DNA of 64,000 nucleotides from Desmonostoc muscorum LEGE 12446. Its GTDB lineage: Bacteria; Cyanobacteriota; Cyanobacteriia; Cyanobacteriales; Nostocaceae. Below are positions 26,801 through 35,692 of the stretch, in pieces (the stretch's first letter is position 1; every line of letters starts with the position of its first letter). The translations under genes were made by a program, and so were the position numbers. Location of the stretch: assembly GCF_015207005.2 (NCBI RefSeq), contig NZ_JADEXS020000001.1, forward strand, positions 186,001 through 250,000, read 5' to 3'. The notes below the pieces were generated by a model. It saw only the letters and a list, made by a program, of their open reading frames with translations. It did no database searches and was not told where the DNA came from.

Positions 26801-28152
26801 CCGCAATTTCTCTAGAAAATGCCCGACTTTATGAACTTTCTCACAAATATGCCCAACAGCTAGAGCAGTCATTTGCCGAATTGAGTGCGAGTAATTCTCG
26901 CTTTGAGAAACTTGTAGATAATGTTCCTGGGGTTGTTTATCAGTACCAGATATCTGCTGATGGTGCAATGTCTCTAACCTACATCAGCAGAGAATGTGAT
27001 GAACTATACGAAATCACAGCCGAACAAGCGATCGCTAATGTGCAGTTGCTCTTGGAGAGAATACATCCAGATGATGAAGCAAGTTACCAGCAGTCTGTTA
27101 CTGATTCAATGCAAACCCTAAATCCTTTTGAGTGGTCAGGGCGAATTATTACACCATCTGGGATTATTAAATGGATTCACGCCGAAGCTCGAATAGAACA
27201 AAAAGCCAATGGAACTGTAGTTTGGGATGGATTGTTGTTGGATATTAGCCAAGGCAAACTTGCCGAAGCCGAACTTCAACAAAAAGCACAAGAGCTAGAA
27301 ACTGCTTTACAAAACCTGCAACAAGCCCAATTACAAATGGTCCAAAGTGAAAAAATGTCTGCCTTGGGTAACTTAGTTGCTGGTGTGGCTCACGAAATGA
27401 ATAATCCTTTAGGTTTTATTGCTGCCAGTATTAAACAAGCTAAACCTACCTTCGCCGATATTGTGGAACACTTGAAACTCTATCAAGAAACATTATCCCA
27501 TAAGAGTGAAGAAATCATCGACCACGAGTCAGAAATTGATTTGGAATATAGCTTAGAGGACTTGCCGAAAATGCTTGATTCCATGACAATCGCGTGCGAT
27601 AGGCTCAAAAATATCAGCACTAGTTTACGTACTTTCTCTCGTGCCGATCGCGACTACAAAGTACCGTTTAATATTCACGAAGGTATTGATAGCACCATTC
27701 TCATTCTCAAACATCGTCTGAAAGCTAACGAACAACGTCCGGCGATCGCAGTTGTCACCAACTACGGTAATTTACCTCAAATTCAATGTTTCCCTGGGCA
27801 ATTAAACCAGGTATTCATGAATATTCTAGCAAATGCTATTGATGCATTAGATGAATCTAATGATGGACGAAGTTTTGAGGAAATTAAAGCCAATCCTAAC
27901 TGCATTACAATTACAACTTCACTGGAAAATAATCTAGTTAAAATTGCCATTATGGATAATGGGAAGGGGATGAGTGAATTAGTTAAACAAAAAATATTCG
28001 ACCATTTATTTACTACCAAAACTGTAGGAAAAGGGACCGGTTTAGGACTGGCGATCGCTCGACAAATTGTCGAAGAAACCCACAACGGTAAGTTGAGTTG
28101 CAACTCTGTTCTGGGTGAAGGTACAGAATTTATTATTGAAATTCCAGTGTAA
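23806..28152 (+). pseudogene. Hybrid Ser/Thr-His kinase, ATPase C-half, TPR-like, GAF, PAS, histidine kinase
   Basis: Homology resumes near 23869 (TISTLTLAPLSQSQIDCLVA) at the distal part of the AAA/STAND ATPase; Walker A and B lie in the missing segment. A ~700-residue helical repeat region follows, then a GAF domain (LKAILKASQTISGEIELEKL), a PAS domain (FEKLVDNVPGVVYQYQ), and a histidine kinase. Numbering from the TTG at 23920, the H box is H1158 (GVAHEMNNPLG), with an N box (QVFMNILANAIDALDE) and G boxes (MDNGKGM, GKGTGLGLAIA). Translation from TTG 23920 or GTG 23923 could still yield a 1,410-residue histidine kinase, so residual function is possible. Confidence 0.85.
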
Positions 28153-28188
28153 TTTTTGACTTGGGTTTTTACTCAGCACTTTGCCATA

Positions 28189-28307
28189 TATAGCAATCCG
28201 ATTTGATTTGGAGAATCATTCGTAGAGGTAAGGGACTCTTTACTGGGGACTGGGAAGAAGGAATAAAGGTGTACCTAGCTTCCTAAAAATAAAATATGAG
28301 TCCTATA
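28189..28307. mobile_element. MITE-like element with TATAG...CTATA termini
   Basis: TATAGCAATCCGATTTGATT at the left and AAATATGAGTCCTATA at the right, ~119 bases. Its interior (GGTGTACCTAGCTTCC, CGTAGAGGTAAGGGACT) is nearly identical to the element at 62333-62458. It sits just after the hybrid kinase gene. Confidence 0.75.
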
Positions 28308-28311
28308 GCAA

Positions 28312-28340
28312 AAAGACGCAAAGAATTTCTTTGCGTCTTT
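28312..28340. terminator. Bidirectional terminator-like hairpin
   Basis: AAAGACGCAAAGAA, a central T, then its exact reverse complement ending in a T run. Placed between converging genes and with A/T runs on both sides, it could stop transcription in either direction. Confidence 0.65.
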
Positions 28341-28396
28341 GATATGAGATTTAAAAGTGGACATTCTCAGCGTTATACTCCACTATTTACCGAAAC

Positions 28397-28882
28397 TTAC
28401 TCGCGCCATAACCAGGTTAAAAGTACGCCACCTGCCATCAGCTTAATTACTTCCAGTAGCCAATAACCACCGTGTAGTAAATTCATTGTTGATGGAATAG
28501 CAGCAGCAGCTTCAAATAGGTTGAGTTGAATTCCGATGGCGCACATTTGCGGAGTCAAGAAATATGTGTCAAGCAAAGCTACACTCAGCAGCAGCACAGA
28601 TATAACAATGCTGCTAATACCCCTTTGAAATTGCGTTTTGCTCAAAACTAGCGCTCCAGTCAATACTACAGCAGCAGATAATAATTCCATGCGATTAAAG
28701 TTCCAAAAAATCGCATAGCCTGCTGTAGTAAAACCAGCTTGGTTCATCATGCCAGAAACATAAAGGCTAGGCATAATTACCCAATCTAAAACTAGACTTG
28801 CGCTCAGCCAAAAGCCCAAAGTCAAGATGATAGCGGTTTGCCAAATTGGCCGTTTGAATGCAACGTTAGAAATAGCAGTCAT
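28397..28882 (-). CDS. Small integral membrane protein, DUF4149-like
   Basis: 161 residues from the ATG at 28882 (MTAISNVAFKRPIWQ); the frame also opens at upstream ATGs giving up to 183. Four hydrophobic helices (AIILTLGFWLSASLVLDWV, LLSAAVVLTGALVLS, IVISVLLLSVALLDTYF, LLEVIKLMAGGVLLTWLW) fit DUF4149-type membrane proteins common in cyanobacteria, of unknown function. No neighbours on the same strand are close enough for an operon. Confidence 0.7.
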   Translation of the reverse strand: MTAISNVAFKRPIWQTAIILTLGFWLSASLVLDWVIMPSLYVSGMMNQAGFTTAGYAIFWNFNRMELLSAAVVLTGALVLSKTQFQRGISSIVISVLLLSVALLDTYFLTPQMCAIGIQLNLFEAAAAIPSTMNLLHGGYWLLEVIKLMAGGVLLTWLWRE

Positions 28883-29103
28883 AAAATAATTGCGTGTGTT
28901 GTATTTCTTAGTTTGTAACTTCATCAGCCGTTTGACAAGGAATATCAACTAAGCTTTACATTGATTGGCAATATCAGGGGCGATCGCTCTTAATTCTTCG
29001 CTCAATCACAAGTTTTTTTAAAGATAATTAAGAAATATTAAAAAGGTTTAAAAAGTAATTTTATCTCTCAGAAACACTCAATTTTTGTCTAGGAATTCGA
29101 CGA

Positions 29104-29131
29104 GTAAGGGCGTACAGCTGTACGCCCCTAC
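29104..29131. repeat. 28-bp palindrome, GTAGGGGCGTACAG family
   Basis: GTAAGGGCGTACAG (one change from the 3050 copy) followed by CTGTACGCCCCTAC. It touches the stop codon of the cyclase gene, so it would form a 3' hairpin in that mRNA. Confidence 0.8.
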
Positions 29132-31717
29132 TTATTTTTCCTGAAATGTCCAGACTCCTTCATCCCAATCTGACTCTGTTGGGGGTGCTTGTAACCAATG
29201 TTGACAACGCAACAGATGCAACATAGCAGCTTTGTCTTGGTTATCAGCCGCTAAAACTTGGGCAAATTCGGCTCTGGCACGGTTAAAATCGCGTTGGAGG
29301 TAATATTTGCGCCCTTTATGATAATGCTCAATCACTTGTAGTTTTTCGCTAGCAATGGGAGTGGAACGCAAACCCACCAATTCATATATAGCTACTGGCT
29401 CATTTCTGCCTTTGACGCGAATGTAATCTAGTTCTCTCGCCCAAATATTTTCTTGGCATGGTTTAAAAGTGTTATGGCTAATAATAATATCGCAACCATA
29501 CTGTTTACTAACACTTTCCAGTCGGGAGCCTAAATTAACACCATCGCCAATGGCTGTAAATTCCATTCGCTTACTAGAGCCAATATTCCCACTAATCACT
29601 GTATCGGAGTTGATGCCAATGCCAATGTTGATTTTGGGTTTATTAACTGCATGGCGACGTTGATTAAAATCATGCAAGCGTTGGCGCATTTCTACAGATG
29701 TTTGCACCGCCATCCAAGCATGTTCTTCTAAAGGTAAAGGTGAACCAAAAACAGCCATAATGGCATCGCCGATGTATTTATCCAGGGTGCCTTTATGTTT
29801 AAAAACTGCCTCCACCATTGATTCAAAATATTCATTGAGCATACTCACCACTTCTTCTGCTTCCAAGTTTTCCGTCAAAGTAGTGTAGCCGCGAATATCC
29901 GAAAATAGAATTGAAACTTCTTTGCGATCGCCTCCTAGTTTAGCGTCATCCAACTTCAGCAATTCTTCTGCCAATTCCTGGGTCATGTAGCGGTACATTG
30001 TACTTTTGAGCCGCTTTTCATCACTGATATCTTCCATCACCACCAGCGCCCCACGGACTTGCTCGTGGTCGCTGGCATCAGCAATTGTATTAATCGATAA
30101 ATTAATACTATGCTGTTCAGTACCAGTACTTATAAGAGTGCGATCGGGGTAATATTGTTGGCGACGTTTCGAGTCAGTTCCATGTAAAGCATCCTGACAC
30201 CACTTGCTAAAGTCGCTTTCTTTAATAGCGATAACATCATTAACTGATTTACCCTCCAAACGGTCTTCTGCTTCCAGCCCCAGCAGACGTTTAGCGCTTT
30301 CATTGGCAGCGATAATTAATCCAGCTTTATCAGTAGAAACTACTCCATTGGAAAGACTACGGAGAATGTCTCGTTGCATTTGTTCTTGTTGCTTGACTGT
30401 GGCAAACAACTGAGCATTATGTAGGGCTACTCCTGCTTGAATATTGAAAGCTTCCATGAACTCTTCATCATTGCGGTCAAAACTAGCTTGGAAGCATTCG
30501 GGAGCTTTTGGCCAATGAGCGGGATCGTAAGTCGGAAAATCTCCAGATTTCTTTTTATTTACTAATTGGGTAACACCGATTAATTCTTGGTCGGCGTTAA
30601 ATACTGGCATACAAAGTAAACTACAAGTGCGATAGCCATTTTGCTGATCGAGTTGTTTGGCTGTCTCCGAGTCGGGATCGTCGTATAAATCAAAGGCAAT
30701 ATTTAGCTTTTTACCAGATGCGGCTACTATCCCAGCAAAGCCTTTACCGATGGGGACGCGTAACTCCTTAGTTGAGCCATCGTCCTGGGTGATTTTCGTC
30801 CACAATTCATGACGATCGCGGTCTATTAACCATAGTGTACTGCGATCGGCATTCATTAATTCCTTGGCTTCATCCATCACCCGCTTGAGGGTATCTTCTA
30901 AATCGAGACTGCTTTGAGAAAGCGACTTGATTGCTTTCATCAACGCCGCCACTGCTCTTTGTTTTTGGGTAGCTACATAAAAAGAGCGCGATGATTCTAA
31001 AATCAGTCGAATCGAAGGAGCAAATTCTTGAAATAATTGTTCGTCACCACAGATAAAACCTTTGGTATCAATGCGCTCTGCAAGTGGAGCATTAGGATTA
31101 TTACCAGATTTTAATTTATTCAGTAATTGTACTACTGCGACTAATTGTCCATGTTCATTTAATAACGGTAGAGCCAGCATCGTGTAAGTGCGATAGCCAG
31201 TTCTTTTTTCTTGTGCTTGGGCAAAATGCGATCGCGGATCGTCATAAAAATCAAAGGGAATATTGATAACTTGCTTAAAAGTAGCCACCTCACCACCGAT
31301 ACCTTTATTGGCGGGGATGCGAATTTCTAAAGAGCGATCGCCCTCCCCCCCAGCCACAATTGACCAGAGTTCTTGTTTTTCTTCATCCAATAAAAAGATC
31401 GTCGTCCGGTCTGCCCCCAGTAATTCCCCGGTTTTCAAAGTAATCGAATGCAGCATTTCTTGCAAGATAGTTTCAAACCCATTAGAATCCAGCATCGATA
31501 GGGTTTGATGCACAATCTGTAATTTTTGCTCGACATCCTTAACAACCTGTTTAAAAGTATCTTGAGTCAAGGGAGCAAGAAACGTAGAAAAAGTTCCTTG
31601 TCTTGTGGCAAGAGCACCCACAGGAGCAGAATTTGATTGAAATTCGCCGTTTTCTTGGTTGTGAACACCAATAATCACATCGGTGGTCTCCCCACAACTT
31701 CCTTGATACACTGACAT
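29132..31717 (-). CDS. cyaB1: Class III adenylate cyclase, CyaB1-like (GAF-GAF-PAS-cyclase-TPR)
   Basis: 861 residues with the architecture and size of Anabaena CyaB1. GAF-A spans ~70-250 and GAF-B ~260-430, each with the NKxnFDxxxE-related strands of cyclic-nucleotide GAFs (IPFDFYDDPRS, IAFDLYDDPDSE). A PAS domain covers ~445-560 (ILRSLSNGVVSTDKAG). The cyclase homology domain (~600-780) has both metal Asp (LFSDIRGYT, IGDAIM), purine-specifying Lys and Thr (DKYIGD, MEFTAIGD) and the transition-state Asn/Arg region (GDGVNLGSRLE). A short TPR-like tail ends it. It makes cAMP from ATP; in CyaB1 the GAF tandem gives positive feedback by cAMP. All catalytic residues are present. Confidence 0.93.
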   Translation of the reverse strand: MSVYQGSCGETTDVIIGVHNQENGEFQSNSAPVGALATRQGTFSTFLAPLTQDTFKQVVKDVEQKLQIVHQTLSMLDSNGFETILQEMLHSITLKTGELLGADRTTIFLLDEEKQELWSIVAGGEGDRSLEIRIPANKGIGGEVATFKQVINIPFDFYDDPRSHFAQAQEKRTGYRTYTMLALPLLNEHGQLVAVVQLLNKLKSGNNPNAPLAERIDTKGFICGDEQLFQEFAPSIRLILESSRSFYVATQKQRAVAALMKAIKSLSQSSLDLEDTLKRVMDEAKELMNADRSTLWLIDRDRHELWTKITQDDGSTKELRVPIGKGFAGIVAASGKKLNIAFDLYDDPDSETAKQLDQQNGYRTCSLLCMPVFNADQELIGVTQLVNKKKSGDFPTYDPAHWPKAPECFQASFDRNDEEFMEAFNIQAGVALHNAQLFATVKQQEQMQRDILRSLSNGVVSTDKAGLIIAANESAKRLLGLEAEDRLEGKSVNDVIAIKESDFSKWCQDALHGTDSKRRQQYYPDRTLISTGTEQHSINLSINTIADASDHEQVRGALVVMEDISDEKRLKSTMYRYMTQELAEELLKLDDAKLGGDRKEVSILFSDIRGYTTLTENLEAEEVVSMLNEYFESMVEAVFKHKGTLDKYIGDAIMAVFGSPLPLEEHAWMAVQTSVEMRQRLHDFNQRRHAVNKPKINIGIGINSDTVISGNIGSSKRMEFTAIGDGVNLGSRLESVSKQYGCDIIISHNTFKPCQENIWARELDYIRVKGRNEPVAIYELVGLRSTPIASEKLQVIEHYHKGRKYYLQRDFNRARAEFAQVLAADNQDKAAMLHLLRCQHWLQAPPTESDWDEGVWTFQEK

Positions 31718-31857
31718 AATTAGTATTAGATATAACAGGATGAGACGTTAGATTTAACAATGCAATTAAATTTATGTAAGAGGTGCTAAAAGCAACATTT
31801 CATATTATCCATAGTTTAATCGCTTGTTCAGCCAGCGTCATCCTGTCGAAGAAGGGC

Positions 31858-32050
31858 ATGGGGCATGGGGCATGGGGCAAAAACTCTTCTCTCCCTGCTC
31901 TGTCCTTCATCTCCCCCACTCCCCACTCCCTACTCCCCATTTTCACCACTCTTGGGCATTGGGCATTGGTTATTTCTCCCCCTGCCTCCCCTGCCTCCCC
32001 TGCTCCCTCATCTTCCCCACTCTCTATTCCCCATTCTCCCCACTCCCAGG
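31858..32050. repeat. Heptamer GGGGCAT array and complementary C-rich tract
   Basis: GGCATGG repeats near 31855-31880 are followed by a long CCCCACT/CCCTACT/CCTGCCT tract overlapping the 3' end of the next gene. Plus-strand open frames across it are low-complexity artefacts. Confidence 0.7.
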
Positions 32051-32233
32051 ATGAGCATTTTCAATATGCTTAATTAAACTTTCAGCCATTTCAACAGCAA
32101 CGATAATCAACTGCTGTTCCATTTTTCCATAGCCTCCCTCCTCGCTGAGTTGAGCATAAATGTGGGGGTTGGATAGCATTGCAGCTAGGAGTTGCGATGC
32201 AGTTTGTTTCAATTCGTAGACTTGTAGGTTCAC
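32024..32233 (-). CDS. Small conserved-looking helical protein
   Basis: 69 residues (MNLQVYELKQTASQLLAAML...EMAESLIKHIENAHPG), soluble and helical, with no recognised domain. It starts four bases after the stop of the HPF-CSD gene on the same strand, so it is probably co-transcribed with it. Its last residues (PGSGENGE) are encoded by the adjoining C-rich repeat tract, so the natural C-terminus may have been altered. Function unknown. Confidence 0.65.
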   Translation of the reverse strand: MNLQVYELKQTASQLLAAMLSNPHIYAQLSEEGGYGKMEQQLIIVAVEMAESLIKHIENAHPGSGENGE

Positions 32234-32237
32234 ACCT

Positions 32238-32867
32238 CTACTCCCTCCAGTCCAATGGTGGTTGAATTACAGTCTGCTGGGATTTGCCAACACGCACTCC
32301 TGGCTTATCAACAATTTTTACTGTGCTTGCTTTGGGTCCTTCTTCACCTTGTTCTACAGAAAAATGGACACCAGTACCAATTTCTAACCGTTGAAAGTCG
32401 TCATGTAGCACACTATTGCAGTGGAAGTAAATTTCCTGACCATCCAAGGTTTTAAGAAAGCCATAGCCGCGATCGCGAAATAACTTGGTGACAAATGCCC
32501 TTGTATCCTGGGCTGCATCATTGCTCAAATTTTTCTCACTGTGATGTTGGCGTTGGGTGAGTTTGACGAGTTGCCCACAAGCCGCATCAAAGGCATCTCT
32601 AATTACTGCATTTAGTGGCTGATACTGCTTACCCTCGCCGGGATTACTTTCTGCTACTATTTCGTGACCAGGAGGTACGGTGACATCAATTCTGACTCTA
32701 TAAGGAGAACCACTGCGGGGGCGATCGTGTATTTTTTCAATTGCGATATGGCAACTATTGATGTAATTGCAAATATGTTCTAGCTTGGCAATTTTTTGAT
32801 TAATTAAAGCAGCGATCGCATCAGTTTTTTCAAGATTGCGATAAGTAATTTCTGGTGTAACTTTCAT
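32238..32867 (-). CDS. HPF/RaiA ribosome-associated domain fused to cold-shock domain
   Basis: 209 residues. Positions 1-115 match the hibernation-promoting factor/RaiA fold (ITYRNLEKTDAIAALINQKI, YRVRIDVTVPPGHE, NAVIRDAFDAACGQL). Positions ~135-200 are a cold-shock domain with a variant RNP-like motif (RDRGYGFLKTLDG, EIYFHCNSVL). Long HPF normally carries a dimerising HPF_C domain; here a nucleic-acid-binding CSD takes its place. It probably binds ribosomes under stress and may add RNA contacts. First gene of a probable two-gene unit. Confidence 0.88.
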   Translation of the reverse strand: MKVTPEITYRNLEKTDAIAALINQKIAKLEHICNYINSCHIAIEKIHDRPRSGSPYRVRIDVTVPPGHEIVAESNPGEGKQYQPLNAVIRDAFDAACGQLVKLTQRQHHSEKNLSNDAAQDTRAFVTKLFRDRGYGFLKTLDGQEIYFHCNSVLHDDFQRLEIGTGVHFSVEQGEEGPKASTVKIVDKPGVRVGKSQQTVIQPPLDWRE

Positions 32868-32879
32868 TTGAAGACTGGG

Positions 32880-33025
<146 letters not shown>

Positions 33026-33688
33026 TCACCCAGCAAATAATGGTTGACCGTTCTTTGCGGCTTCTATTAGTAATTCTCGGACTTCTTCATCTGTAGTTTG
33101 GGGAAAGTTTTCGTACCAAAGACCAACGCTGTAGAAGGGGCTGGGTGTGGAGACGCAAGCGATTTGGTCTACTTCAGGTTCTAACTGTTGATAAGTTTCA
33201 CGCGCGGCTACGGGCACAGCAATTATAATTGCAGCCGGTTGCTGTTTCCGTACAGCCACAATAGCAGCCCACATAGTTGCACCTGTGGCTAAACCATCAT
33301 CTACCAAAATGACCGTGCGTCCTCTTAAATCTGGGAAGGGGCGATCGCCTCGATAAACCTGTTCCCGGCGTCCTAATTCTCGTTCTTCTTGCACCGCCAC
33401 CCTGGCAATTACTTCGTCGGAGATGTTCACCAGGTTGATAATATGTTGATTGAGTATCCGCACACCACCAGAAGCGATCGCTCCCATTGCTAGTTCTTCT
33501 TGATCGGGCACACCCAATTTACGTACCACCAAAACATCTAAGGGAGCATTTAAGGCTTTAGCAACCTCAAAGGCAACGGGTACGCCGCCTCTTGGTAGTC
33601 CTAAAACCACAACATCTGAGCGATTACTATAAGCGGCTAACTCCCTAGCCAAAACTTGACCTGCAAACCTCCTATCTTTGAATAGCAT
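33026..33688 (-). CDS. Phosphoribosyltransferase family protein
   Basis: 220 residues with the PRPP-binding motif VILVDDGLATGATM (~129-142) and a flexible-loop segment after VVLGLPRGGVPVAFEVAKAL. This is the stand-alone type I phosphoribosyltransferase family found next to stress genes in cyanobacteria and soil bacteria. A nucleobase acceptor is not predictable. ATG start; ~33 bases after the DUF2267 gene on the same strand, so probably co-transcribed. Confidence 0.88.
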   Translation of the reverse strand: MLFKDRRFAGQVLARELAAYSNRSDVVVLGLPRGGVPVAFEVAKALNAPLDVLVVRKLGVPDQEELAMGAIASGGVRILNQHIINLVNISDEVIARVAVQEERELGRREQVYRGDRPFPDLRGRTVILVDDGLATGATMWAAIVAVRKQQPAAIIIAVPVAARETYQQLEPEVDQIACVSTPSPFYSVGLWYENFPQTTDEEVRELLIEAAKNGQPLFAG

Positions 33689-33720
33689 GGTGTGACACTC
33701 CTGATGAATTTACAAAAGAT

Positions 33721-34128
33721 TTAAGTATTTACACGCATTCGTCCTTGGCTACCCGCCTCAAACAACGGATTGAATTCTGATGGTAGTTGAGAGCGAATAT
33801 CATCGATCTCGCCTCTGCTAATGGCTTCACTCAATACCTCAATGACTACACGGGCATGATGAACAGCATCTGGAAGCTCTACACTTTCTCTTTGGCTGAC
33901 TCGCTCAAAAAATTCATCAACAGAGAAGCGTTCTCCAGCACCAGCATGTTCATGTCGCATATATTCTGCAATGCCTCTTGGCAGTTGAGCAGCCGCATTA
34001 AAAGGCTCACCGCCAGCTAACCGTTCGGCTAGCGTCTCCAGAGTCGCACGGGTTGCGAGTTCTGCATCACCACGTGAACTGAGACGGGCGCGATTTTGCA
34101 CCTGTCCAATAAACTCATCGTGTTGCAT
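33721..34128 (-). CDS. DUF2267 protein
   Basis: 135 residues matching the DUF2267 pattern: FIGQVQNRARLSSRGDAELA, TLETLAERLAGGEPFNAAAQ, LPRGIAEYM, FSVDEFFERVSQRE, VLSEAISRGEIDDIRSQLP. These are small helical soluble proteins of unknown function, often near phosphoribosyltransferases or stress proteins, as here. Intact, with normal length. Confidence 0.85.
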   Translation of the reverse strand: MQHDEFIGQVQNRARLSSRGDAELATRATLETLAERLAGGEPFNAAAQLPRGIAEYMRHEHAGAGERFSVDEFFERVSQRESVELPDAVHHARVVIEVLSEAISRGEIDDIRSQLPSEFNPLFEAGSQGRMRVNT

Positions 34129-34824
34129 TTTCCCTCCAGATTTGTCTTAACGCATGACTTGTTATGGTCGGATGTTCTGAGCTGATCTTAGGAAGCTAAA
34201 AATGCTCTGTCCTCTGACTAACGGGGCGACATCTTCAATCTACAGTTCTATCAAACGGATGACTTATGCTATTTCTAAAAATCTTGGCAACTTAATGAAT
34301 CGGTTTTAGGGACAGTTGTGCGCCCTTACCTATGTATAGGTATTAGATATTTCGTGAAATAATATTAACCTGATGGAGGAAGATTTTTCTATCTGAATCA
34401 GTTACGAATTAAAGGGTACAGCTAATTATGCCCCTAAGCAATTGCTAGAAGTTTTTTCCCACTTGCCAATGTTTGTTGCTAGACTTGTGCTGAGTATAGA
34501 TTTTAACTGTTTCTAGAACAAAAATTACTTAACTATTGCCAGATGCGAAAATCCATAGAAAATACAGTAATCATGCAATTGCTAATTTTGGGCTTTTCCC
34601 GTTTTAATCACAATATATTGATGTTGTCTTCACATTAGCTCGGAATTGTAAATCTGTGAGCATTTACAATATCCTCATTTCTTTAAGTAAGTATAAATTT
34701 ATGCTAAAGTACATTGATAAAATGTCATCAAAATTATCGCATAACACTTTTGAGTAAAAATTAATAGGGTATAATAACTGATAATGCTCAGCTATTTTTA
34801 ATATCAAAGCAGGATTTTTATATA
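34129..34824. other. Gene-free divergent gap
   Basis: About 700 AT-rich bases between divergent genes. No coding frame, recognisable repeat or RNA is evident. It must carry both promoters. Confidence 0.5.
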
Positions 34825-35328
34825 ATGATCGGCTTAACTAATTCGGAAAACGCTATAGTTAGCAATACAGCAGCCACTAAGAGACTCGCAAGGGCAATGA
34901 TGGTTTCTGCTGGAGAGTTTTCACTGATACTAGTATGTTGTAACTGTGTTGAAAGACAGCAGCAAATTCTGAATTTGTTAACTGAATTTTCATCAGCAGA
35001 CATCCCGGAAATCCTGCTTACACCTGCGACTGAAACATTGTACACGGCTATTGCAACTACAATTGCTGTTACTCAACCCGAAGCTTTGATGGTACGGGGT
35101 TTAGAATCTGTAGTAGCAATTAATCAACTCATTATCAGTACCAACATCATGCGAGATGAGTTTCGCAAACAATTTAAGTTTCCCTTGGTGTTGTGGATCA
35201 ATGATGAAATCCTCCGCAAACTAGTCTGGCTAGCACCCGATTTCAAAGACTGGGCATCTACTACTATTAGATTTGATGTACCTAACAATCAGTTAGTTGA
35301 ATCTGAACAACAAGCGATTAGCGCCTAA
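34825..35328 (+). CDS. Hypothetical protein resembling the N-terminal module of larger TPR/ATPase proteins
   Basis: 167 residues, alpha/beta, no membrane segment. The core (FSLILVCCNCVERQQQILN, PEALMVRGLESVVAINQLI, FPLVLWINDEILRKLVWLAP, WASTTIRFDVP) has the alternation of a P-loop-type fold but no Walker A lysine motif. Similar segments, as I recall, open large TPR-containing cyanobacterial proteins, so this may be a stand-alone or truncated N-terminal domain. No partner gene follows. Function unknown. Confidence 0.6.
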   Translation: MIGLTNSENAIVSNTAATKRLARAMMVSAGEFSLILVCCNCVERQQQILNLLTEFSSADIPEILLTPATETLYTAIATTIAVTQPEALMVRGLESVVAINQLIISTNIMRDEFRKQFKFPLVLWINDEILRKLVWLAPDFKDWASTTIRFDVPNNQLVESEQQAISA

Positions 35329-35692
35329 GAGAGAGTTTATCCATTTTGGATTTTAAATTTTAGATTTTGGATTGGGAATAACCTGAGTATGTCTAGCTTG
35401 GTGTGATTCCATCTGTCGGAATCATTTTTCAAATTTGTATCACGTAGGAAAAGTTTTTACCGCAAAGCCAAAAATGTTGTCAAATTAGATGGTTTGCGTT
35501 CTTTGGTTTGCATCAAGTCTAGTTCAGGAACAAAGAATCATTACATTAGCGTCTGTCTTTATATCTGCTTCAAAAGACAAACATTAAACTAATCCTAAGT
35601 ACTGAAGTTCGGGGATTATGTATTTTATTGTCCTGAATTGGTGGATATTATTTATTAGTTTTATAACTATTGACTAATAGGACTATATTAGT
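35329..35692. other. Gap with TTTTGGATTTTAGATT repeat
   Basis: Holds a short array of TTTTAGATTTTGGATT-type words (35345-35372), a dispersed repeat also found near 4548, 18945, 48660, 50785 and 50900. Nothing else is recognised; the promoter of the following gene should lie here. Confidence 0.5.

Noticed and set aside
31783..32077. Three overlapping plus-strand frames
   Set aside because: Low-complexity Pro/Ser-rich translation of C-rich heptamer arrays.
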